From positions 61,660-125,659 of the forward strand of contig JAJPKF010000026.1 in NCBI GenBank assembly GCA_021323865.1: a stretch of DNA of 64,000 bases. Reading direction: 5' to 3'. The position numbers and the translations under genes were made by a program. The stretch is from Pseudomonadota bacterium. Its GTDB lineage: Bacteria > Chloroflexota > UBA5177 > JAJPKF01. This document shows, in pieces, positions 20,143 to 29,913 of this stretch. The notes under the pieces were generated by a model. It ran no database searches, had not been told where the DNA came from, and was given only the letters and a program-made list of their open reading frames with translations. The number at the start of each line of letters is the position of its first letter. The first letter of the stretch is position 1.

Positions 20143-20733
20143 ATGAACCCACTTAAGCCGCATCGCATCGTTCCGGTTGTGGCCATGACCGCGGTCACGG
20201 CCATTCCCGCGCTGACCATGTTCAAGGTGCTGACCACGGCCCCGCAGAGTCAGGCGGCTCCCCGACCGGTGGGCGGCACGACCAATCGGACGACCTCGGG
20301 CTCCACGTCCACGAGGCCAACCCCTGCCACGACCCCTACCGCCGCCTCGCCGACCGCAACGAAGCACTCGGCGACTACGACCGGCCAGTCCACCACGACC
20401 GCAACCGCGACTCCGACCAGGACCCGGGCGTCCGGCTCGACCTCCTCGCGTGTCGCGACGTCCAAGACATACCGCGGCCCCGCGGTCGCCGATCAGTATG
20501 GAATCGTGCAGGCGTCAGTGACCGTGAGGGGCAAGCGCATCGTCGGCGTCTCCATCTCGGCGCCCATGGACAATCCCCGATCCACCATGATCAATCAGAC
20601 CGCGACGCCCATTCTTCGCTCCGAGACGCTGCAGGCGCAGAGCGCCAACGTGGCCGTGGTTTCGGGAGCCACCGAAACCAGCGACGCCTACATGCAATCT
20701 CTGCAGACTGTTCTGCAGAAGGCCGGGCTTTGA
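20143..20733 (+). CDS. Secreted FMN-binding domain protein with Thr/Ser-rich linker
   Basis: Start taken at ATG 20143 (MNPLKPHRI). Signal/TM, TTSGSTSTRPTPATTPT... linker, FMN-bind domain with VVSGATETSDAYMQSLQTVLQKA flavinylation-type SGAT motif. Confidence 0.85.
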   Translation: MNPLKPHRIVPVVAMTAVTAIPALTMFKVLTTAPQSQAAPRPVGGTTNRTTSGSTSTRPTPATTPTAASPTATKHSATTTGQSTTTATATPTRTRASGSTSSRVATSKTYRGPAVADQYGIVQASVTVRGKRIVGVSISAPMDNPRSTMINQTATPILRSETLQAQSANVAVVSGATETSDAYMQSLQTVLQKAGL

Positions 20734-20854
20734 GCACTGTTTCCGCACCAGGACTGGGACATTTAGGACCCAGCGCCTGCCATAACCGTCTAGCATTCGT
20801 TGACGGTCGAAGATCTGGATACCTGTCGCTTAGGAATGCCGCGAGGAGAAAGAG

Positions 20855-21868
20855 ATGAGATTGTTGATGCGCCTCTGCGCCGGCCTATCGTTGTTGATCG
20901 TGGCCGGCGTTGCGCCCGCGGCCCATGCGCAGACGGTCCCAACGGCCCCCAAGGGATTCCGGGTCTCCGTGTTTGCTCAGGGTCTGAATGAGCCGACGGC
21001 GCTGGCGGTGGGTCCCGACCATCGCGTCTACTTCGCCGAGCAAGGCGGTTTCATCGGAGTAGTGGGCCGCCACGGCGTGATGACGGTTGCGACCGGGTTC
21101 TCGACTCCCTTGGGCCTGGCATGGCATGCCCACCGGCTGTACGTGTCCTCGACGGGACGGGTCACAACACTGACTCCGTCCAATCACTTCCGCAGCTTTC
21201 GCCGTCGAACGATCGTCCGAGGTCTGCCGGCCGGCGAACACCAGAATGACGGCCTTGCCTTCCGCGGCAAGTGGATGTACGTGGGCGTCGGCTCGACATG
21301 CAACGCCTGTCGGGAGCCCGACCCTCGCAGCGCCACGATCATGCGGTTCCATGACGATGGATCGCATGCCCAGATCTACGCTCATGGCGTACGCAATCCC
21401 TTTGGTCTCGCCATCCGCCCGGCGACGGGCGGTCTCTACGCGACGGACAACGGACGTGACGACCATGACGACTCGGTCCCTGACGAGCTCAATTTGATCC
21501 TGAAGGGAGGCCGCTATGGCTGGCCGAGCTGCTGGGGCAATCACCTCGGGACCGGTTGTAAGGGAACCATCTCGCCGGTGGCCCTGTTCGAGCCGCACGC
21601 CTCGGCCGACGGCATCGTCTTCTATCGTGCCCATGCTTTCTCCAACAGCTACCGCGGCACTGCCTTCGTGGCTGAATGGGGGGATGACGCCAACAATCTG
21701 GGCACCGGCCACATCGTCAAACTGGTGAGATTCTCCGGGAAACGGACCAGGGTGTCAACCTTCGCCCGTGGCTTTCAGCATCCGCTGGCCGTGACCGTCT
21801 CGCCCAACGGGTCGCTGCTCGTGGCGGATTGGGGGACCGGGATCATCTGGCGGATTCGACGGGGATAG
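20855..21868 (+). CDS. Secreted PQQ-type sugar dehydrogenase-like beta-propeller
   Basis: Signal peptide; GVRNPFGLAIRPATGGLYATDNGRDDHDDSVPDELNLILKGGRYGWPSC is the glucose/sorbosone dehydrogenase motif. Confidence 0.85.
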   Translation: MRLLMRLCAGLSLLIVAGVAPAAHAQTVPTAPKGFRVSVFAQGLNEPTALAVGPDHRVYFAEQGGFIGVVGRHGVMTVATGFSTPLGLAWHAHRLYVSSTGRVTTLTPSNHFRSFRRRTIVRGLPAGEHQNDGLAFRGKWMYVGVGSTCNACREPDPRSATIMRFHDDGSHAQIYAHGVRNPFGLAIRPATGGLYATDNGRDDHDDSVPDELNLILKGGRYGWPSCWGNHLGTGCKGTISPVALFEPHASADGIVFYRAHAFSNSYRGTAFVAEWGDDANNLGTGHIVKLVRFSGKRTRVSTFARGFQHPLAVTVSPNGSLLVADWGTGIIWRIRRG

Positions 21869-21876
21869 CGGCCGGA

Positions 21877-22716
21877 ATGCGGTTCGGACCTGCCACGACG
21901 CTGATGACGGCCATGCTCATCGCTCCGATCGCGCTGCCGACCTCCACGCGGACTGCTTTCGGGCAGGTGACCCTCAATGCCGCCTGCACGCCAAGGGTCA
22001 AGACGTTGGCGAATGGCTTTGGGGCGCCCGACGACCTGGCCGTTCGTGGGCGGCACATCCTCTTCGGCGACATCAGGGCCGGCGAGGTGGTCGAGCTGAG
22101 CGGTGGCCGCCGCCAAATTCTCGTCCGGCATCTGCGGGTGCCTGAGGGCATGGTGGTGGCCGGGAAGCACAAGCTCATCGTCGTGGAGCAGGCTCTCAAC
22201 CGGCTGGATGTCATCAACCTGAAGACGGGAAGGTCGTCCGTGCTGCTCCGGCTGAAGAACGGGACGGGGGCGGCGGGTGTGGACGGCATCGCGGGCTCTG
22301 CCGGAAACCTCATCATTCCCAATAGCCCTTACGGGACCGTGCTTCGGCTTCATGGAGGACGGCTCAGCACGCTGGTCAGCGGACTGTCGAGGCCCACGGA
22401 TGCGACCGGCTATCGCGGAGGTCTGGCGATTGCCGACGAGAACGCGGATGCCATTTGGATGCTTCGCAAGGGCCGGCGCACAAAGCTGGCATCTCTCCCG
22501 ACCCCCGACGACGTGGCGGTGGTGGGCAAGGCGCTGCTGGCCGTCACACTGGGGGACGGATCTCTCTGGGAGATCAAGCCCCGCGTTCGACGCATCTCGC
22601 GTATCTTCAGCCAGCCTCAGGGACTCTTGAGCCTGGGGCATCGAACCGTTATCGTGGCCGACAGCGCCCAGAACCGCATCGTCCGGCTCAGCCTCTCCAA
22701 GGGCTGCCTTCGTTGA
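21877..22716 (+). CDS. Secreted SMP-30/NHL-like beta-propeller
   Basis: Signal peptide; repeated GAPDDLAVRGRHILFGD / GLSRPTDATGYRGGLAIADENADAI / QGLLSLGHRTVIVADSAQNRIVRL blades. Confidence 0.65.
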   Translation: MRFGPATTLMTAMLIAPIALPTSTRTAFGQVTLNAACTPRVKTLANGFGAPDDLAVRGRHILFGDIRAGEVVELSGGRRQILVRHLRVPEGMVVAGKHKLIVVEQALNRLDVINLKTGRSSVLLRLKNGTGAAGVDGIAGSAGNLIIPNSPYGTVLRLHGGRLSTLVSGLSRPTDATGYRGGLAIADENADAIWMLRKGRRTKLASLPTPDDVAVVGKALLAVTLGDGSLWEIKPRVRRISRIFSQPQGLLSLGHRTVIVADSAQNRIVRLSLSKGCLR

Positions 22717-22734
22717 GGTTGGCCGTCATGAAAC

Positions 22735-22756
22735 CATCATCTTTCCCCACCATGGT
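22735..22756 (+). promoter_or_regulatory. Direct-repeat operator upstream of the two-component system
   Basis: GTCATGAAACCATCATCTTTCC, 18/22 identical to GTCATCAAACCGTCATCCATCC at 18600-18621. Confidence 0.55.
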
Positions 22757-22774
22757 GACGAGAGGAGAGCTCTG

Positions 22775-23446
22775 ATGCGCTTGCTGGTTGTGGAGGATGA
22801 TCCATCGGTCGCCGGCCTGCTTAAGAAGGGGCTGTCCGAGGAAGGCCACGTGGTTGACGTGGTCCACAACGGAGGTGCAGCGCTCGATCAGGCACACGAG
22901 GACATCTACGACGCGGTGGTGCTGGACGTCATGCTTCCAGGCGCCAGCGGGCTGGAAATCGCATCCAGCATGCGTCGAAACGGCGTCCAGACTCCGGTGC
23001 TCATGCTGACCGCGCGAGATGCGCTGCCTGACCGGCTGAAGGGGTTCGACGCCGGAGCGGATGACTATCTGGTGAAGCCGTTCGCGTTTGTGGAGCTGCT
23101 GGCGCGCCTCAAGGCCATCACCAAGCGGATGGGGCTTGCGCAGGAGGAAGACCGTCTGGTGGTTGCCGACCTGGTCATGGATCTGAAGGCCCACGAGGTC
23201 ACGAGGGCCGGGTGCCCCATCGAGCTTTCGCCACGCGAGTACAGCCTGCTGGAATACCTCATGCGCAATGCGGGTCAGGCGCTGAGCCGTACCATGATCC
23301 TCGACCGCGTCTGGGAGTACACCTTTGATTCGTTCGCCAACGTCGTCGACGCCACCATCCGCCGCCTCCGGAAGGCGGTCGACGACAATTTTGACCGTCC
23401 ACTCATTCACACGGTTCGTGGGGTCGGCTATAAGATCAAAGGCTGA
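22775..23446 (+). CDS. OmpR/PhoB-family response regulator
   Basis: MRLLVVEDDPSVAGLLKKGLSEEGHVVDVV...YDAVVLDVMLPGASGLE; winged-helix C-terminus NAGQALSRTMILDRVWEYTFDSFANVVDATIRRLRKAVDD. Confidence 0.96.
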   Translation: MRLLVVEDDPSVAGLLKKGLSEEGHVVDVVHNGGAALDQAHEDIYDAVVLDVMLPGASGLEIASSMRRNGVQTPVLMLTARDALPDRLKGFDAGADDYLVKPFAFVELLARLKAITKRMGLAQEEDRLVVADLVMDLKAHEVTRAGCPIELSPREYSLLEYLMRNAGQALSRTMILDRVWEYTFDSFANVVDATIRRLRKAVDDNFDRPLIHTVRGVGYKIKG

Positions 23447-23452
23447 GAGGCG

Positions 23453-24862
23453 ATGAGATCTGTCCCGCGGCCCTCGATTCTTCGCCGCGGCGCCGGCGGA
23501 GATGACGCGGTTGTCAGCCGCCTCGGCTGGAAGCTGGCCGCGCTGACGAGCCTCCTGCTCATCGGCCTGGTCGTGGCGATGGGAGCAGCCATTTATGTGA
23601 AGGCCGGGTCAGATATGCTCCAGCCGATCCGGAGCATCGCCCAGAGCCGGGCGTCGGAGGATGCCGGCCAGCTCATTCGACCCTCTGGCGCACAGGGGAG
23701 TTTCCGAGGCCACGGAGGATTGCGGACCCCTCCACAGAGCCGGCAGCGACCGCCGGGAAATGAGCCGGTGATCGGCGGTGTGTTTGCCTATGACCTCGGC
23801 CCCAACTTGAAGGTGATCACCTCCAGCTCCGGAGGCCCGCGGGGTCGAAGGGTGCCCTCGCCCCAAGAGGCTCGGGACGTTCTCGATGACCGGGAGGCGG
23901 ACTTTACGACCATCACTGTCCGTGGTGTGCACTACCTCGTCTACACGAGACCGGTCGTGCGCGGTAACACCCTCCTGGGGATCGTGCAGGTGGCCACGCC
24001 ACTGACCGAATACGACAACGGTCGAGAAGCCCTGCTGAAGGTGCTGGTCCTGGTGGGGCTGCTCGGGGTGATTGCCGCGATGGGGATCACCGTGCTGGTC
24101 GTGCGCCGCGCCATGCGTCCCATTCAAGTCTCGATGCGACGTCAGCGGGATTTCGTCGCCGACGCGGCGCATGAGCTACGGACACCGCTGACGATACTTC
24201 GATCGGTCGCCGAGTCGGGAATCGGCCGGGGAGATGCCGAAGAGCAGCAGCGGGCCGAGATGACGCTTCACCAGACCATGCACCTGACGAGGCTGGTATC
24301 GGACCTCTCCCTCCTCGCCCGAGCGGATACCGGCAAGCTCGATTTTGCCCTCGCTCCGGTGGCGCTTGATCTTTTGCTGGCCCAGGTGGTTGACGATGCA
24401 CTCATGCTCGCCGAGGATCGTGGGGTGCATATGCGCTCCGACATCGCGCCTGACGTGACGGTTCAGGGGGATACGGACCGGCTCCGTCAGCTCCTGCTGA
24501 TCCTTCTCGACAATGCGCTGAAGTACTCGCCTCGCGCCGGCACGGTCTCGGTTCAGCTGGGCGTGAGCCGTCGTGAAGCGATGCTGCGGGTGCTGGATGA
24601 AGGCCCGGGGATCGATCCTCAGGATCTGCCCCACATCTTTGAGCGCTTCTACCGGTCAGACCGTTCCAGAACAGGGGACGGAACGGGCCTTGGATTGGCG
24701 ATCGCCGATTCCATTACCCAGGCGCACCATGGACGCATTACCGCTGAGAACCGGTCGGGCTCCGGGGCCGTGTTCACCGTGGTGCTGCCCCTGCTGGACC
24801 ACCGTGGCGCTCTCGAGCGCGACTCAGCGCCTACGCTGCAAGGTGCCTCTGGAAGAAGTTGA
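23453..24862 (+). CDS. Sensor histidine kinase, partner of the preceding response regulator
   Basis: HELRTPLTILRSVAESG H-box, LLILLDNALKYSPRAGTV N-box, GDGTGLGLAIADSITQAHHGRI G-box. Confidence 0.95.
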   Translation: MRSVPRPSILRRGAGGDDAVVSRLGWKLAALTSLLLIGLVVAMGAAIYVKAGSDMLQPIRSIAQSRASEDAGQLIRPSGAQGSFRGHGGLRTPPQSRQRPPGNEPVIGGVFAYDLGPNLKVITSSSGGPRGRRVPSPQEARDVLDDREADFTTITVRGVHYLVYTRPVVRGNTLLGIVQVATPLTEYDNGREALLKVLVLVGLLGVIAAMGITVLVVRRAMRPIQVSMRRQRDFVADAAHELRTPLTILRSVAESGIGRGDAEEQQRAEMTLHQTMHLTRLVSDLSLLARADTGKLDFALAPVALDLLLAQVVDDALMLAEDRGVHMRSDIAPDVTVQGDTDRLRQLLLILLDNALKYSPRAGTVSVQLGVSRREAMLRVLDEGPGIDPQDLPHIFERFYRSDRSRTGDGTGLGLAIADSITQAHHGRITAENRSGSGAVFTVVLPLLDHRGALERDSAPTLQGASGRS

Positions 24863-25646
24863 TCGTGATCGGCCAGGCCTCGGCCGATGCGCTCTCGCTG
24901 TACATGTCCGGGCGTTGGTCATTGAGGAAGGCGTGGCCCGCCTGCTCGAAGACGTGCAGGCCATACTGGAGGTCCGCATCCTGGACGGCACGGACAAGAT
25001 CGGGCACCTGCGGCATGATGAAGGGATCGTTGCGCCCGTACATAAGCAGGAGAGGACAGGACACAGCAGAGATCCTATCGAGCGGCGGGTTGCTGCCGTA
25101 AAAGGGTGCCGCCGCGTCTACGGCAACGCCCTCGACCAGGCTGCGCAGCGTCATCCCGCCTCCGAAGCAGAACCCGAGCAGCCCAACCTTGTCGCCGCAC
25201 CAATCGTTTGAGCGCAGCCACTGGACGGCGCGATCCACATGGGCGGCCAGGGCTCCCATGTCCCGATTCCCCGACCACTGCATGACTTGACGAAGACGGT
25301 CTGCACGCTCGGCCGGCAGCGTGGAGAGCACCTCATTCAAGGCTCCCGGATCGCGTCGGCGCTCGGGCGGTACCCGTCCTCGCAGTGCGAACAACTCCAT
25401 GACCTCCTCAGGCTTGACGGTGCGACCAAAGGGATCGACGGAGAAGAGGTCGGGAGCCGCGGTGATGAACCCCTCCGACGCGAACCGCCGGGTTATGTCC
25501 TGCACCCACTGGTCGATGCCGAAGGCTTCGTGGATCAGGACCAAACCGGGAGGACGCTCCCTGCCCGACGGCGTTGCGATAAACACGCGCATCTCGACGT
25601 CGGTGGTGGCGCCCGGGATGGATGTCCAGCGATCCGTTGTTTCCAT
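24831..25646 (-). CDS. Dienelactone hydrolase family protein
   Basis: GLVLIHEAFGIDQWVQDITRRFASEGF...VGLLGFCFGGGMTL catalytic Cys nucleophile motif. Confidence 0.9.
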   Translation of the reverse strand: METTDRWTSIPGATTDVEMRVFIATPSGRERPPGLVLIHEAFGIDQWVQDITRRFASEGFITAAPDLFSVDPFGRTVKPEEVMELFALRGRVPPERRRDPGALNEVLSTLPAERADRLRQVMQWSGNRDMGALAAHVDRAVQWLRSNDWCGDKVGLLGFCFGGGMTLRSLVEGVAVDAAAPFYGSNPPLDRISAVSCPLLLMYGRNDPFIMPQVPDLVRAVQDADLQYGLHVFEQAGHAFLNDQRPDMYSESASAEAWPITINFFQRHLAA

Positions 25647-25695
25647 GAATGTCCTCAGTTGATGGCGGCCGCCGGCCGCAGATGGCCGGGCGTGA

Positions 25696-27096
25696 TCACA
25701 GGATGTTGGTCACGTCGAGCACGGGATAGATCGCCAGGTGCGCCAGCACCTCGTCTCGAATCTCCTTGAGTCGCTGGTCGGTCTTGGCCTCGAAGCGCAT
25801 GGTCAGATTGGGTTCGGTATTGGACGCCCGAACGAGCCCCCAGCCATCCCCGAAGTCAACGCGTGCCCCATCGATAGTGATGACCCGGTGGTCGCGCTCG
25901 AAGTGCTCCTGAACCCGCTTGATGACCGTGAACTTCTGGTCGTCCGGACAAAAGAGGCGCTCCTCGGGAGTCGCGACATATTGGGGGGCCGATGCCATGA
26001 CCTGCGAGAGCGGTTCGTTGAGCCCCGACAGGAAGGCGAGCACCTGACAGGCCGTGAAGGTGCCGTCGTCGAAGTCGATCCGGGGGTCGTCGAAGAACAC
26101 ATGGCCACTGAACTCGCCGGCAAGCGGAGCGTGCTCCTTCTTGCGCTTTTCGGAGATGTTGGGATAGCCGGTCTTCCACATGATGGGAATGCCGCCGTGT
26201 GACCGAACATCTTCCTGCAGCGCCAGACTCGTCTTGACGTCGAATACGATCGCTGCCGGGCCGCGTCGCTCCAGCGCTTGACGGGCCAGTGGAATCAGGT
26301 ACTGATCGGGCCAAAGGATGGACCCGTTGTTGTCGACGACACCGCACCGATCGCCGTCTCCATCGAGGCCGATGCCGACGTCGCACCCTTCCCGACGCAC
26401 CAGGTCGATGAGATCCACGACGTTCTCGGGCTTGAGCGGATTGGGGATGTGGTGGGGAAAGGATGAATCGGGCTCTATGTAGAGGGGAGCGACCTCGCAG
26501 CCAAGATCCTGGAAGATCGTCAGTGCGGTGGGACCGGCCACGCCGTTCCCGGAGTCCAGTGCGACCTTCAGCCGCCGTTTGAGGTGGATGCGGCTCTTCA
26601 CATACTCGATGTAGCGCTGGAGAATCTCCACGCGGCGCGAGGTGCCCTGGCCGGTCGCGAAATCGTCAGTCTCGACGATGACGCGAAGCTGCTGCACCTC
26701 ATCCGGATCGAGGGGCACGCTCGAGGCTCCCGATCGCCAGCGCAGCTTCAGGCCGTTGAACTCGGGCGGATTGTGACTCGCGGTGATGACCACGCCGCCG
26801 TCGACATCCAGCTCACCCACCGCGAAGTAAAGCACCGGCGTGGGCACCTCCCCAACGTCGACTGCCTCACATCCGGTCGCCTCGAGTCCTTGGATGAACG
26901 CGGCAGAGAACTGCTTGGAGCTGGCCCGGACATCGCGCCCCAGCGCCACCCGCGCCGGCCGGCCGATCTTCTGCTCGATCAACGTCCCGTAGGCGCGCCC
27001 AAGGACGGTCAGGACGTCGACGGTCAGATCCTCGTCGACGATGCCCCGGATGTCGTATTCGCGGAAGATGTTGGGGTTGACTTTGACCGCCATGCC
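25696..27096 (-). CDS. Phosphomannomutase/phosphoglucomutase
   Basis: NIFREYDIRGIVDEDL; VITASHNPPEFNGLK active site; GLDGDGDRCGVVD metal loop. Start 27096 (MGMAVK) is an estimate. Confidence 0.93.
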   Translation of the reverse strand, partial: GMAVKVNPNIFREYDIRGIVDEDLTVDVLTVLGRAYGTLIEQKIGRPARVALGRDVRASSKQFSAAFIQGLEATGCEAVDVGEVPTPVLYFAVGELDVDGGVVITASHNPPEFNGLKLRWRSGASSVPLDPDEVQQLRVIVETDDFATGQGTSRRVEILQRYIEYVKSRIHLKRRLKVALDSGNGVAGPTALTIFQDLGCEVAPLYIEPDSSFPHHIPNPLKPENVVDLIDLVRREGCDVGIGLDGDGDRCGVVDNNGSILWPDQYLIPLARQALERRGPAAIVFDVKTSLALQEDVRSHGGIPIMWKTGYPNISEKRKKEHAPLAGEFSGHVFFDDPRIDFDDGTFTACQVLAFLSGLNEPLSQVMASAPQYVATPEERLFCPDDQKFTVIKRVQEHFERDHRVITIDGARVDFGDGWGLVRASNTEPNLTMRFEAKTDQRLKEIRDEVLAHLAIYPVLDVTNIL

Positions 27097-27261
27097 CATG
27101 GGCGCTCCTCCTGTCCCGCCGTTCTCGTTTGATTGTGGCACTCAAGCTGCGACGGTCCGTCGTCAGTCGATCTGGAGAACCACGGCTACGGCCGTGGGTT
27201 CGGCAGGCGCCGGGCAACCTGGGACCGGGATGGGAACCCACTCCCGCCTCGCGCTGAGGAG

Positions 27262-28536
27262 TTAGATTCTGCCGGCTCGTCGCAGCGGCGCCGTCATCTC
27301 AAAGACATAGCGCAAGAGCTGGATGCGTGCTTCGGTCTGCTCGACCTGGCGTCGGTTCATCGCGATGTGGGCAGTTTCGAGCATTCGATCGAAGTCGTAC
27401 TCCTGATAGGAGCCGTCACCGCCCCAGACAAAACAGGGAACCACCTTGGGCAGCATGCCGCCGCCAAAGAGATTCGAGCCCGTGCCGATGGTGCTGCCGG
27501 AATTGAGGAGCACGCCGATGCCGAGCTTGACGTGATCGCCCACGATGCTTCCCAGCTTGGTCAATCCGGTGTCGACCTGACGGCCCTGAACCTCCACTCG
27601 CACCGATCCGTAGGTGTTCTTCAGGTCGCTGGTGGTGGTCAGTGCGCCGACATTGACCCATTCGCCGAGATAGCTGTGGCCGACGAAGCCGTCATGGTAC
27701 TTGTTCGAGTAGCCATGCAGGATGGAGCACTCAATCTCCCCACCGACGCGACAATGCGGCCCGATGGTGGTATCCTCGCGGATCTTTCCGCCCACGATCA
27801 GCGCATGAGGACCGATATAGGCCGGCCCCTGGATGAATGAGAACGGCTGGATCTTTGCCCCGTCATCCACCATGATTGGACCGGTCCGAGCGTCCAGTAC
27901 CGCTCCGGCCATCACTTCGGCCGTGGGCGAGGTCCAGACAGACTCGGGGTTGTATACCGCCGCCTGCGGATGAATTGCCTCGCTGGAGCCATCACCCCGC
28001 AAGTCCTGGAAGTCGAGCGCAATCTGGGCGCCGTTGCGGTGCACCAGATCCCATGGGTAGGTCACCATGTCCGGCTCGACACGTCGAATGGGCACCTCTC
28101 GGGCGATGGTCGCAAGAACACTCTGACTGTCTTGCTCCGCCAGCCACTTGATGGCAATGGTGAGCCGGGGTCCCGAGAGTCGGGCAGCCACAAGGCCCGC
28201 ATCGGACACAAAGATCTCGTCGGGACCGTCTGGAGGGATATCGTCGATCAGGCCATGATCGGCCATCACCCGCCCATTGACAAAGAGCACCTGACGGTAC
28301 GACTGCAGCAGCTCGTGTGAGTAGCCGACGAGCGACGGTTTGCCCTCGGAGGCGGTCGTGCGAGCCAGATAGGGGCGGCAGAGCTGGCGCACGTGGCATC
28401 CGTCGTAGGCGGTGGCGATCTTGTCGTAGAGCGTGCGGATTCCACAGCGCAGATCGAAGACGGGCCGCGTATAGGTGAGGGGAAGGAAGCTTTCGGCCTG
28501 TTCGTCTTCAAAGACGCAGACCGTGGGGATCGCCAC
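27262..28536 (-). CDS. Putative sugar nucleotidyltransferase (GlmU-like with LbH domain)
   Basis: CVFEDEQAESFLPLTYTRPVFDLRCGIRTLYDKI; C-terminal LbH hexapeptide repeats. Confidence 0.82.
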   Translation of the reverse strand: MAIPTVCVFEDEQAESFLPLTYTRPVFDLRCGIRTLYDKIATAYDGCHVRQLCRPYLARTTASEGKPSLVGYSHELLQSYRQVLFVNGRVMADHGLIDDIPPDGPDEIFVSDAGLVAARLSGPRLTIAIKWLAEQDSQSVLATIAREVPIRRVEPDMVTYPWDLVHRNGAQIALDFQDLRGDGSSEAIHPQAAVYNPESVWTSPTAEVMAGAVLDARTGPIMVDDGAKIQPFSFIQGPAYIGPHALIVGGKIREDTTIGPHCRVGGEIECSILHGYSNKYHDGFVGHSYLGEWVNVGALTTTSDLKNTYGSVRVEVQGRQVDTGLTKLGSIVGDHVKLGIGVLLNSGSTIGTGSNLFGGGMLPKVVPCFVWGGDGSYQEYDFDRMLETAHIAMNRRQVEQTEARIQLLRYVFEMTAPLRRAGRI

Positions 28537-28542
28537 CTCAGC

Positions 28543-29718
28543 TCAACCGGCGAGTGCTTGGCTGCGAGATTGGACGATGATGTTGCGGATGACCCGGCCC
28601 AGCTTCTCCGAGTCGTGGCGAATGACGCTCACAGTTTGTTCGCGTGTGGTGCCGCCCTCTGGATCGAGGGTCAACCGGCTCTCGTTGATGACTTCTATGA
28701 TGTCGGCCTCGATTACCGTGGAGCCGCCGATGCTGAGGGTGGTCGATCCGGGGAAGTGGCTACCGAGCACCACCTTGGAGGCGTCGAGGTGCTCCTCCGG
28801 CGTGACCATGATCGGGTACGACCCGGTGACCTCGTAGCGACTGAGGATGTTGGAACCGGGATAGCTGCGATTGACGATCGTGAAGTGGGGCGGGAAGCCG
28901 GCGTAGTCGGAGAAGGTGCGGATGAAGTCACTCACCGTCCAGCCGTCGGTGCGTCCCGGCTCCGTCATCACGTTGCAGATCAGGACCGTGGAGGCCTTGG
29001 CCGCAGCGATGCGGTCGCGAACGCCGGTTACAAGGAGTGAGGGAAGGACGCTGGTAAAGAACGATCCCGGACCAAACACGATGAGGCCGGCGGCCGAGAT
29101 CGCTTCCTGCAGCTCCTGACTCACCGGCCAGTCGGGGACTGCGCCGTCCTTGGAGTTTGAGGACAGATAGACCCGCCGGATGGGGGCCGGCACGCCATCC
29201 TCGAGCGCCCCGGCGCCACTCACGATCTCCCCGTTGGTCAACTCCGCGCAAAGCTGCGCGTTCTCGGCCGTGGCGGAGACGACTCGAGCGTCCGAATGCG
29301 ACGTTCGAATCAGACGGGCGATGGTGCGGAAGTCGCTGCCGCTCGGTGGGACTGCCAGCAAGCGGCCAACGGAGTCCTGCAGGGCGTTGAGCATGATGAG
29401 CAGACCCATGTGGCCGCTGAAGACGACGGCGCTGGGAAGGCCGGCCGTTGGCTGACGGGTGACGAGGACGTGCCCCGGCGATTGCTGCTCGACGATGGAA
29501 AGCGTGATGCCGAAGCTGGTCCGCCGCAGCTGCCAACCGGCGAGGCCGACCAGCACGATGCCCACGCCGAAGACGACCGCTCCCTGAGCGAACTTACCCA
29601 GCTCTCGTAGGGTCACATGGTCGACGAACCCGGCAGGCAGGATGGATCGCGCAACCTGGAGAACCGCCTCGCCGATACCGGCGCCCAGGAACATGATGCC
29701 GACGGCCAGCACTGCCAA
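28543..29718 (-). CDS. Membrane-anchored YvcK/CofD-family protein lacking the usual N-terminal GGGTG region
   Basis: Two N-terminal hydrophobic segments; retained C-terminal half GLIVFGPGSFFTSVLPSLLVTGVRDRIA...LICNVMTEPGRTDGWTVSDFIRTF. TTG start in the track; in-frame sequence upstream (LNHWLRGGTRVNLL) may belong to the protein. Confidence 0.8.
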   Translation of the reverse strand: MAVLAVGIMFLGAGIGEAVLQVARSILPAGFVDHVTLRELGKFAQGAVVFGVGIVLVGLAGWQLRRTSFGITLSIVEQQSPGHVLVTRQPTAGLPSAVVFSGHMGLLIMLNALQDSVGRLLAVPPSGSDFRTIARLIRTSHSDARVVSATAENAQLCAELTNGEIVSGAGALEDGVPAPIRRVYLSSNSKDGAVPDWPVSQELQEAISAAGLIVFGPGSFFTSVLPSLLVTGVRDRIAAAKASTVLICNVMTEPGRTDGWTVSDFIRTFSDYAGFPPHFTIVNRSYPGSNILSRYEVTGSYPIMVTPEEHLDASKVVLGSHFPGSTTLSIGGSTVIEADIIEVINESRLTLDPEGGTTREQTVSVIRHDSEKLGRVIRNIIVQSRSQALAG

Positions 29719-29913
29719 AAGCAGGTTTACGCGGGTTCCCCCACGAAGCCAATGGTTCAGGGAAACCTCCGATCGAGACGGCGCCCGCTGCTCATCGTCG
29801 GAGACGTCCGCGGATTTGTCAAGTCAGGACAGAAGGCGGAAATTCGGTACATTTTGCCGCCATCATGGGTAACCTTTGTTAGCCTTTGGGAGTATAGCAC
29901 CATCGGGACGGTA

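Noticed and set aside
20271-20470. Thr/Ser/Pro-rich low-complexity stretch as a repeat element
   Set aside because: It is the coding tether of the FMN-binding protein; no exact nucleotide repeat unit.
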